Source of the DNA: Conexibacter sp. S30A1
GTDB lineage: Bacteria > Actinomycetota > Thermoleophilia > Solirubrobacterales > Solirubrobacteraceae
Direction: 5' to 3'
DNA: 64,000 nucleotides
NCBI RefSeq assembly: GCF_023330665.1
Contig: NZ_CP097127.1
Span: 1,922,001-1,986,000 of the forward strand
Below, piece after piece: positions 57,312 through 64,000 of this stretch. Position 1 is the stretch's first letter, and each line of letters opens with the position of its first letter. The notes under the pieces are model-generated. The model saw only the letters and a list, made by a program, of their open reading frames with translations. It was not told where the DNA came from and made no database searches. The position numbers and the translations under genes are program-made.

Positions 57312-57533
57312 TCAGTCCTCGTCGAGGGCGCGTCGCACCATCTCGGAAGTGATCGGCGGCGTCCCCGCCGGGACCCGAATCACGGGCAAGCCCTCGTCGG
57401 AATCGACCGCGGCGGGCGTCAGCCCCCGCCGCGCCAACCTCGAGATCACCGTGCCGAGCGACCGCTTCTCGATCGCAGCCAGCTCACGCGCTGCCGTAAC
57501 CACGTCGTCGTCGATGTCGAGCGTGGTTCTCAT
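57312..57533 (-). CDS. VapB-type antitoxin (ribbon-helix-helix)
   Basis: 73 aa: MRTTLDIDDDVVTAARELA is the typical DNA-binding ribbon and helix, followed by KRSLGTVISRLARRG and a Pro-rich toxin-binding tail. Partner of the PIN toxin downstream. Confidence 0.88.
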   Translation of the reverse strand: MRTTLDIDDDVVTAARELAAIEKRSLGTVISRLARRGLTPAAVDSDEGLPVIRVPAGTPPITSEMVRRALDED

Positions 57534-57537
57534 CGGT

Positions 57538-57563
57538 TTGATGCTACTGCATCAAGTCATCAA
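57538..57563. promoter_or_regulatory. Palindromic operator of the VapBC pair
   Basis: TTGATGC-TACT-GCATCAA (57538-57555), a perfect 7-bp inverted repeat, plus a third half-site CATCAA at 57558-57563, directly upstream of the antitoxin start. Expected to be bound by VapB or VapBC for autorepression. TAGCAT on the minus strand may be the -10. Confidence 0.65.
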
Positions 57564-57617
57564 ATCTGCTGTCACCAGACCGGCGCGCCCTCACGGTCTC
57601 GACGGCATTTGCGCGGC

Positions 57618-58496
57618 TCAGAGCGGGAAGCTTGTGCCGGTGAGCTCCTCGCTGACCTGCCACAGACGCCTCGCCGCCGCGTCATCCTGAGCCCGGGCGC
57701 TGCGCCCCACCAGCACCGGCGCGCCGCGCATCTCCTGAAAGCCGCCTGGCCCGGCATAGCTGTCGCCGGGGATGTCGGCAAAGGCGGCGAACAGTGTCGG
57801 CAGCGCGCCGGCGGCCGCGCTCTGCGCAAACAGCGCGTTGCCCAGCTGTCCGAGCCGGTCTCCGAGGCCGCTGCCGGTGTGCGACTGCAGGTTGGTGGCG
57901 GCGTAGCCTGGGTGAGCCGCGACGGCGATTACAGGCGAGCCGACGGCAGACAGGCGGCGCTGCAGCTCGCTGGTGAAGAGCAGGTTGGCGAGCTTTGACT
58001 GCCCGTAGGCGGCCCACCGGCGGTAGCGCCGACGCTCCCAGTTGAGGTCGTCAAAGTCGATGCGGCCAAGACGGTGCGCGCCAGATGCGACGGTCACCAC
58101 CCGACCTCGCACCTGCGGCAAAAGCAGGTTGGTGAGCGCGAAGTGCCCGAGGTGGTTGGTCCCGAACTGAAGCTCGAAGCCGTCCTTGGTGCGGCTGAGC
58201 GGCGGCACCATCACGCCCGCGTTGTTGATCAGCAGCTCAAGCTCGTCCCCCCAGCCCGAGGCGAAGGCACGGATCGAGGCGAGGTCCGCGAGGTCGAGCT
58301 CACGAACCTCGGTCGCGCCGGGCATCTTCGCGGCCGCGGCCCGGCCCTTGTCGACGTTGCGCACGGCCAGCGTCACCTGCGCGCCGGCCGCGGCCAGGAC
58401 GGTCGCCGCGGCGGCACCGATGCCGCTGTTGGCGCCGGTCACGATGACGCGTTTGCCGGTGATGTCGGGTACGTCTGCGGTGGTGAATGTGGCCAT
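57618..58496 (-). CDS. Short-chain dehydrogenase/reductase
   Basis: Rossmann-fold oxidoreductase of 292 aa from MATFTTADVPDITGK. Cofactor motif TGANSGIG, NNAGV, catalytic Ser in VTVASGAHRLG and YxxxK in AYGQSKLANLLF. Closest to the retinol-dehydrogenase-like SDRs common in actinobacteria; substrate unknown. Upstream start at 58538 is less likely. Confidence 0.92.
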   Translation of the reverse strand: MATFTTADVPDITGKRVIVTGANSGIGAAAATVLAAAGAQVTLAVRNVDKGRAAAAKMPGATEVRELDLADLASIRAFASGWGDELELLINNAGVMVPPLSRTKDGFELQFGTNHLGHFALTNLLLPQVRGRVVTVASGAHRLGRIDFDDLNWERRRYRRWAAYGQSKLANLLFTSELQRRLSAVGSPVIAVAAHPGYAATNLQSHTGSGLGDRLGQLGNALFAQSAAAGALPTLFAAFADIPGDSYAGPGGFQEMRGAPVLVGRSARAQDDAAARRLWQVSEELTGTSFPL

Positions 58497-58597
58497 GGAG
58501 TGAATACTGACAGGCGCGGCGAGCGCGGCCGGGTCCACGGCCAGGACGGAGCCTGCAGCGAGCTGTAACGCACCCGCGGCGGCGGGGTATCACGAAA

Positions 58598-59482
58598 ATG
58601 CGATCGTTTCGCCGGCGGGCGAAAGCGGAGGCGTCGCGCGGTTCGCGCGTGCGCGACGCCGCCTCACAGGCTGCCCGCGAGAGCCAGCAGCGGGTCCGCG
58701 AGGCCGCGCGCGAGGTCGCCCAGCAGGCGCCGGAGCGCGCCCAGCAGCTGCGCGCCGCGGCGGCTCAACTGGATGTGCGCTGGGCCCGGTCGCGGCCCGC
58801 GCGCTTCATCCGTGAGCGCTTCATGCAGTTCGTGATGAATCCGATCCTCGATCACTACGCGGCCCGGCGCGCGACCGGGGTGCAACGCCTGACCGAGCTC
58901 GAAGAGCCGTTCATCCTGGTCGCCAACCACTCAAGCCACATGGACACGCCGATCATCCTCTCGGCGCTGCCGCGCCGCCTGCGCAAGCGCACCGCGGTTG
59001 CGGCCGCGGCCGACTACTTCTACCGCAACCGGCTGGTGGCCTGGCTGGTTTCGCTGCTGTTCAACACGGTGCCGATCGAGCGCATGGGCGGCGGGACCAA
59101 GGACTCAAGCCACCTCGACAAGCTGCTGGACGACGGCTGGAACCTGCTGCTCTACCCGGAGGGCACACGCTCGCGCGGCAGCGGCCTGGGACGCGTGCGG
59201 CGCGGGGCGGCGGTGCTGGCTTCCCACCACAACCTGCCGATCGTCCCGATCCGCGTGAGCGGCACCGCCGAGGCGATGCCGCCCGGCGCCGTCTGGCCCA
59301 AGCGCCTGCGCGGCCGCCTCTTCAGCCGCCGCCACCGCGTCGAGGTCGCCTTCGGCGAGCCGATCGAGCCGCTCAGTGACACCGCCGCGCTGATCGAACG
59401 CGTGCAGCAGTTCTTTGAGTCCGGGGAGTCGGGGCCGTCGCTGTCGCCCTACCGCCGCCGCCACGACAAAGACGACGACTGA
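58598..59482 (+). CDS. plsC: 1-acyl-glycerol-3-phosphate acyltransferase-like protein
   Basis: PlsC-family acyltransferase making phosphatidic acid or a related lipid, 294 aa. The catalytic HX4D is NHSSHMD, with the substrate block LYPEGTRSRGSGLG and PIVPIRVSG. The first 65 residues form a basic/Ala-rich helix (REAAREVAQQAPERAQQLRA), an extension not needed for the fold and perhaps for membrane attachment. Confidence 0.88.
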   Translation: MRSFRRRAKAEASRGSRVRDAASQAARESQQRVREAAREVAQQAPERAQQLRAAAAQLDVRWARSRPARFIRERFMQFVMNPILDHYAARRATGVQRLTELEEPFILVANHSSHMDTPIILSALPRRLRKRTAVAAAADYFYRNRLVAWLVSLLFNTVPIERMGGGTKDSSHLDKLLDDGWNLLLYPEGTRSRGSGLGRVRRGAAVLASHHNLPIVPIRVSGTAEAMPPGAVWPKRLRGRLFSRRHRVEVAFGEPIEPLSDTAALIERVQQFFESGESGPSLSPYRRRHDKDDD

Positions 59483-59505
59483 GCCGCCTGGCGCGAACCG
59501 CCGTC

Positions 59506-60513
59506 TCAGCCGCGGACCTGCCGCGACCAGGCGTCGACGCCGACAGCGAGGATCATGATCGCCCCGAGCGTGATCTGCTCGTAGAGCGGGTTGAGGCTGA
59601 GCAGGCCGTAGCCGTTGCCGATCAGGGCGATCAGCAGCACACCAACGACCGTGCGCCAGACCGCGCCCTCGCCGCCGAGAATGCTGGTGCCGCCCACGAC
59701 GATGCCCGCCACCACCGTGAAGGTCAGCGTCGTGTTGTTGGTGGAGTTGCCGCTCAGCACGCGCGCCGAATCGAGCACGCCCCCGAGTGCCGCGGCCGCG
59801 CCGCTCAGCGAGAAGGCGATGACCCGCACCAGATTGACGCGCACGCCCGCAAAGCGCGCCGCCTCGGCGTTGCCGCCCGCGGCGTACACGTAGCGGCCGT
59901 AGGTGGTGCGGGCCAGCAGGAACCCGAGCGCCACCACGACCGCGAGCATCACCCAGGTGGACATGTTGACCCCCAAAAACTGCGCGGTGGAGATCTGCGA
60001 GGCGCCCTGGTTGGAGATCAGCACGAGGTTGCCCGAGGTGACGAGCGACGCGAGCCCGGCGACGACGAACGACATCGCCAGGGTGGCGATCAGCGAGTTG
60101 ATGCGGAACACAGTCGAGACGACCCCGTTGACGACACCGACGAGCGCGCCGGCCACAACGGCCCCGAGGATCGCAAATGCCGGGTCCCAGCCGCTGGCGG
60201 CCAGCTCCGCAAAGACGACCGACGCCAGGCCATAGGTGGCACCGACGGAGAGGTCGATCCCGCCTGAGATCAGCACGAACGTGCCGGCCACCGCGATCAC
60301 CAGCGTGGAGGCCTGCTGGTCGACGATGTTGAGCAGGTTGGTGGTGCTGAAGAACGGCGCCGACCCGATCGAGAGCGCGACGAACAGCGCGACGAACGGG
60401 ATCAGGATGCCCGCGCTGCGCCAGCGAACACCCGCCGGCAGCAGCGCCGACCGACCCGGCGCGGGGGGCGAGGCCGTCTCGGCCACCGCGCTCTGCTCCT
60501 GCTCGGTGCTCAT
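59506..60513 (-). CDS. Ribose-type ABC transporter permease
   Basis: A 335-aa inner-membrane permease of the RbsC/BPD_transp_2 family: about nine to ten hydrophobic helices, signature GGIDLSVGATYGLASVVFAEL and GGTSILGGEGAVWRTVVGVLL. Its start overlaps the ATPase stop by 4 bp. Probably forms a homodimer with the tandem ATPase. Confidence 0.93.
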   Translation of the reverse strand: MSTEQEQSAVAETASPPAPGRSALLPAGVRWRSAGILIPFVALFVALSIGSAPFFSTTNLLNIVDQQASTLVIAVAGTFVLISGGIDLSVGATYGLASVVFAELAASGWDPAFAILGAVVAGALVGVVNGVVSTVFRINSLIATLAMSFVVAGLASLVTSGNLVLISNQGASQISTAQFLGVNMSTWVMLAVVVALGFLLARTTYGRYVYAAGGNAEAARFAGVRVNLVRVIAFSLSGAAAALGGVLDSARVLSGNSTNNTTLTFTVVAGIVVGGTSILGGEGAVWRTVVGVLLIALIGNGYGLLSLNPLYEQITLGAIMILAVGVDAWSRQVRG

Positions 60514-62051
60514 GCCGCCTGCCTGACCGCGGGTTCGGAGAAGGCCGCCGCGAGGATCGCCGACTCGCTGACCGCCTCGCCCACGAGCTCCGCGGCGATC
60601 CCCCCGCGGCGCATCACCAGCACGCGCTCGGCGAGCCCCAGGATCTCCTCGACCTCGGAGGAGATCAGCAGGATCGCGGTGCCCTCAGCCGCCAGTCCGA
60701 CGAGCAGGTCATAGATCGCGCGCTTGGCGCCCACGTCGACGCCGCGCGTCGGCTCGTCGGCGATCAGCACGCGCGGTTTGCACATCAGCATCCTGGCGAA
60801 CAGCACCTTCTGCTGGTTGCCGCCGGAGAGGGTGCCGACGATCGACTCGCCGCCCGCGCGCGTGAGCGCAACCCTGGACAGCAACTCGCCCGCCGCCCGC
60901 CTTTCAGAGCGTCGGTCGACGACTCCCAGACGGCTATGACCACGCAGGCTGGAGAGCGAGACGTTCTCGACCGCCGAGCGGCTGTAGAGCAGGCCAAGCT
61001 CGCGCCGGGACTCGGGCACCATCGCCAGGCCGTTACGGAGGCTCGCCAGCGGGCCCGCCGGCCGCAGCGACTCGCCGGCCAGCTCGACGCTGCCCGCCTG
61101 GCGGCGATCGGCGCCGAAGATCGCGCGCGCGAGCTCGGAGCGCCCCGCCCCAACCAGTCCTGCCAGCCCGAGAATCTCGCCCTCACGCAGGTCAAACGAG
61201 ACATCGTCGACGCCGCGGGCGACGAGACCCCGCACCCGCAGCGCCACAGCGGCGTCGGGCGCAACGCGTGGCTTCGGCGGGTAGGCGGCGGTCAGCGGCC
61301 GGCCGAGCATCGCCTGGATCAGCGAGGACTCATCCTCCGCCGTCGCCGGTGCGCTGCGCACGATGTGCCCGTCGCGCATGACCGTGATCGTGTCGGCCAG
61401 CTCGAGCACCTCGCGCAGGAAGTGCGAGACCAGGAGCACGGTCCTGCCCTGCGCGGCCAGGGAGCGGATGATCGCGTGCAGGCGCTCGACATCGGCCCCG
61501 GCGAGCGCCTGGGAGGGCTCGTCCATGACGATCATGCGCGCATCTCGCGCGAGCGCCCGCATGATCTCGACCTGCTGCTGCTCGGCCACACGCAGACCGG
61601 CGACCTGGCGGTCGGCGTCCAGCGAGAAGCCGGCGCGGGCTGCGAGTTCGCGGTAGCGCACGCGCAGGGCGCGGCGGTCAACCCAGCCGGCACGACGCGG
61701 CTCAACCCCGAGAAACACGTTCTGGGCGACCCCCAAATGCGGAACCACCAAGAGCTCCTGGGCCATCATCGCGATCCCGAGCTCGAGCCCCTCGCGCGGT
61801 GACCTCAGCGTCACCGGCCGGCCGTCGACGAGCAGCTCACCGCTGTCGTGCGGGATCGCACCGGCGATGATCTTGGCGAGCGTGGACTTGCCGGCACCGT
61901 TCTCACCGACCAGTGCGTGCACCGTGCCCGCAGGTATCTCGAGCGAGATCCCCGCGAGCGCGTGCACGCCCCCAAAGCGCTTGCTGACGTCGCGGAGCTC
62001 GACGAGCGGCGCGCTCGTCGAGCTCCGGTCGTTGGGCTCTAACCGGCCCAT
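60510..62051 (-). CDS. Ribose-type ABC transporter ATP-binding protein (two domains)
   Basis: 513 aa with tandem ABC domains as in RbsA/MglA. First: Walker A LVGENGAGKSTLAK, degenerate signature LRVAEQQQVEIMRAL, Walker B MIVMDEPSQAL. Second: degenerate Walker A GLVGAGRSELA, intact signature TLSGGNQQKVLFARML and ADEPTRGVDVG. This asymmetry is normal for the family. It overlaps the binding-protein stop by 13 bp. Confidence 0.94.
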   Translation of the reverse strand: MGRLEPNDRSSTSAPLVELRDVSKRFGGVHALAGISLEIPAGTVHALVGENGAGKSTLAKIIAGAIPHDSGELLVDGRPVTLRSPREGLELGIAMMAQELLVVPHLGVAQNVFLGVEPRRAGWVDRRALRVRYRELAARAGFSLDADRQVAGLRVAEQQQVEIMRALARDARMIVMDEPSQALAGADVERLHAIIRSLAAQGRTVLLVSHFLREVLELADTITVMRDGHIVRSAPATAEDESSLIQAMLGRPLTAAYPPKPRVAPDAAVALRVRGLVARGVDDVSFDLREGEILGLAGLVGAGRSELARAIFGADRRQAGSVELAGESLRPAGPLASLRNGLAMVPESRRELGLLYSRSAVENVSLSSLRGHSRLGVVDRRSERRAAGELLSRVALTRAGGESIVGTLSGGNQQKVLFARMLMCKPRVLIADEPTRGVDVGAKRAIYDLLVGLAAEGTAILLISSEVEEILGLAERVLVMRRGGIAAELVGEAVSESAILAAAFSEPAVRQAA

Positions 62052-63067
62052 TCACCCTTGAACAGACGGGCGTCGCTCCTGGTGATGACGCCGTTGTTGG
62101 GCAGCGAGTCAAGCGGGTTCTGGCCCGGGTACTTGAGCCCTGTACGGATCGCGTTGACGAGCGTCAGCACGCCGTCCCTGCCCTCGCTGGCCGGGTCCTG
62201 GGCGACGGTTCCAAACCAGCGCCCGTCCTTGACCCCGGCGATGCCGGCCCGCGAGCCGCCGAAGCCGACCAGCACCGCCTTGCGCGCGGAGCTGGCGGCA
62301 GCCGCGCCCTCGATGCCCTGGTCTGAGCCCGCGATCAGGTTGATGTTCGGGTGCGCCGACATCATCGTCTGCACCGCTGTCTCACCGTCGGTGGGCGTGA
62401 AGAAGTCCTGCCCGGTGTCGACGATCCTGGCGTGCGGGTCCTTGCGCAGCGCGGCCAGGAACGCTGAGTGGATGGCGACGTCCAGCGTGGACTGCTGGAT
62501 GTCGTAGAGGTAGCCGATGTTGCAGGGGTTCAGGTGCTTGGTCTCGCACGCCTGCACCGCCAGCTGGCCGAACAGCGTGCCGAGCTGCCACGGGTCGAAG
62601 GTGACATTGCCGGACAGGCCGCGGACCTGAACCGCAGATGTCTTGTAGCTCCTGCCCATGACCTGATCGACGTTGACGACCTTGATGCCCTTCTTCACAG
62701 CCTTGGCCACGAGCGGGATCAGGTTGGTCGACTCGATCGGCTGCGTGAGGATCCCGCTTACGCCGCCCTCGACCAGAGCGTCCTGGAAGTCCGCGTACTG
62801 CGCGGTCGGGCTGTTGTTGGCGTTGTAGACCTGCAGGGTCGCGCCGAGCTTCCTGGCCTCGGCGTGCGCGGCTGCGAGCATCGGCGCGTCGTAGCTGTTG
62901 TTGGTCGCGGCAAACGACAGGAACACCAGCTTGGGATGCTTGACGTTGCGCGCCTGGGCGCTCGGAACAACCGCCGCCATCGCCACCGCGAGCGCCGCAA
63001 GCAGCGTTCCCGCGGCCACCATGCTGATCCGCGCCGTCAGGCAAACTCGCAAAGATTTATTTCTCAA
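62039..63067 (-). CDS. ABC transporter substrate-binding protein (ribose-type)
   Basis: A 342-aa periplasmic-binding-protein-like receptor (AQYADFQDALVEGGVSGILTQPIES, LIAGSDQGIEGAAAA). The start is TTG 63067, chosen because GGAGGAGAGG lies directly upstream; the frame before it has no family-like residues. The signal peptide (TARISMVAAGTLLAALAVAM, cleavage near SAQA-RN) has no lipobox Cys, unusual for a monoderm importer, so membrane tethering is unclear. Specificity may relate to the divergent amidohydrolase. Confidence 0.88.
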   Translation of the reverse strand: MRNKSLRVCLTARISMVAAGTLLAALAVAMAAVVPSAQARNVKHPKLVFLSFAATNNSYDAPMLAAAHAEARKLGATLQVYNANNSPTAQYADFQDALVEGGVSGILTQPIESTNLIPLVAKAVKKGIKVVNVDQVMGRSYKTSAVQVRGLSGNVTFDPWQLGTLFGQLAVQACETKHLNPCNIGYLYDIQQSTLDVAIHSAFLAALRKDPHARIVDTGQDFFTPTDGETAVQTMMSAHPNINLIAGSDQGIEGAAAASSARKAVLVGFGGSRAGIAGVKDGRWFGTVAQDPASEGRDGVLTLVNAIRTGLKYPGQNPLDSLPNNGVITRSDARLFKGEWAG

Positions 63068-63345
63068 CTGCCTCTCCTCCTCCACGGTCTCCCAACCGCT
63101 GCAGGGGCTCTCCGGCCACGAACCCGCGCCGTCAAGAGCCTGATCCACATGAAGCCGCACACCAACACGGCACTGTGCGATGAAGATACACACTTGGCGG
63201 ATCGCATATCAAGCGGTACTGCGCATTTCGCCTCGCGCCCGCCGGGATCCTCCACATCCGCGGGCAGTGCCGCCAGATATCGCGGTGCCGTTGACATCTG
63301 CGCTGGCATCTGCAACGGTAACCTAGCCTGTAGGCGTTTACTGTC

Positions 63346-64000
63346 ATGCGACAGCGGGAGTTTGGGGAGTTGACTATTGAGAATGCCGGGGAGCGCACCC
63401 CGGAGCAGATCAGCGGCGCGCCGGCGGTCGCCTTCCGCAGCGGGTTGGTCCTGACGATGGACGCCGCGCACACCGTGATCCACGGTGGCGACGTGCTGGT
63501 TGTCGGGCGCGATGTGGCCGCCGTCGGGCGCAGCCTCGAGGTGCCGGCGGGCACGCTCGAGATCGACGCGCGCGACGGCATCGTGATGCCCGGCATGATC
63601 GACACCCACCGCCACATGTGGCAGACCGCGATGCGCGGCTACGGGGCCGACTGGACGCTCACGCAGTACTTCGTCTGGAACTACCTGGAGCACGGGCGCA
63701 AGTTCCGCCCCGAGGACTACCACGCCGGCAACCTGCTGTCTGCCATCGAGGCGATCGATGCCGGCGTGACCACCAGCGTCGACTGGTCCCATGGACTTGC
63801 CACGGTCGACCACGCCGATGCGGCGGTGGATGCGCTCGAGGAGGTTCCGGGCCGCTTCGTCTTCGGCTACGGCAACATTCATGCGGCGCCGTGGGAGTGG
63901 GCGAACTCGCCGGACTTCCGTGCCTTCGTGGAGCGGCGCATGAAGCGCTCTGAGATGCTCGGCTTCCAGCTCGCCTTTGACGTGACCGGGGATCCGGCCT
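63346..64000 (+). CDS. Amidohydrolase (chlorohydrolase/deaminase type), 5' part
   Basis: The frame from ATG 63346 runs open to the window end (218 codons). After SGLVLTMDAAHTVIHGGDVLVVGRD (TIM-barrel lead-in) comes MPGMIDTHRHMWQTAMRGYG, whose H-x-H binds the metal in the TRZ/ATZ/guanine-deaminase branch. Substrate likely a heterocyclic base or amide. Divergent from the ABC importer, which may bring in its substrate. The first ~25 residues are atypical, so the true start could lie downstream. Confidence 0.85.
   Translation, partial: MRQREFGELTIENAGERTPEQISGAPAVAFRSGLVLTMDAAHTVIHGGDVLVVGRDVAAVGRSLEVPAGTLEIDARDGIVMPGMIDTHRHMWQTAMRGYGADWTLTQYFVWNYLEHGRKFRPEDYHAGNLLSAIEAIDAGVTTSVDWSHGLATVDHADAAVDALEEVPGRFVFGYGNIHAAPWEWANSPDFRAFVERRMKRSEMLGFQLAFDVTGDPA

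Overview
The window reads as a high-GC actinobacterial chromosome, most likely class Thermoleophilia (Solirubrobacter/Conexibacter/Patulibacter-like). This is inferred from the strong GC bias, many GTG starts, tightly packed divergent genes and the gene content: a seven-iron ferredoxin, a zincin_2 protease, an Fe-S nuclease-helicase, and a large secreted protein built of SVSCP..SFC repeats. No rRNA or tRNA gene and no CRISPR array was seen.

Left part (1-31 kb), mostly core genes. polX is cut by a 1575-bp insertion sequence with 13-bp terminal inverted repeats and a 6-bp target duplication; precise removal restores the reading frame. Then come lgt with otsB, a GFA-family protein, carbonic anhydrase, an Lrp/AsnC regulator divergent from an internally duplicated membrane protein, a YhaM-type nuclease, PAC2, a large UvrD-like helicase-nuclease, an IMPase-like phosphatase, a zincin_2 protease, a candidate structured RNA with a terminator, and a Phd/PIN toxin-antitoxin pair whose antitoxin lacks a normal start codon. 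Next are a GNAT protein, Mrp, FdxA, citrate synthase, a two-component system, groES-groEL under two CIRCE operators, a Crp-Nudix-ASCH operon, LysR with an aldo/keto reductase, and an ECF sigma factor with a DUF4349 membrane partner.

Middle (32-50 kb), more accessory. A 5'-truncated isochorismatase-like gene and a DUF433/DUF5615 toxin-antitoxin pair lie in gene-poor DNA. They are followed by the DNA-repair pair lhr-nei. The most unusual block follows: a 1134-aa secreted protein with 14 two-cysteine propeller-like units, divergent from a 1271-aa HTH-STAND NTPase-transmembrane-WD40 protein, which is followed by a shortened membrane/WD40 paralogue lacking the HTH and ATPase, and then an MFS transporter fused to a cyclic-nucleotide-binding domain that carries a frameshift.

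Right part (50-64 kb). A VOC protein, a family-5 uracil-DNA glycosylase, rmlB and rmlD, and the conserved trio of circularly permuted ATP-grasp, alpha-E and transglutaminase-like genes (probably peptide or amide chemistry). Then a VapBC pair with a palindromic operator, an SDR, a PlsC-like acyltransferase, and a ribose-type ABC importer divergent from an amidohydrolase that runs off the window end.

Recurrent themes are very short gaps between divergent genes (9-25 bp), suggesting leaderless mRNAs from overlapping promoters, and long inverted repeats sitting exactly between convergent genes.
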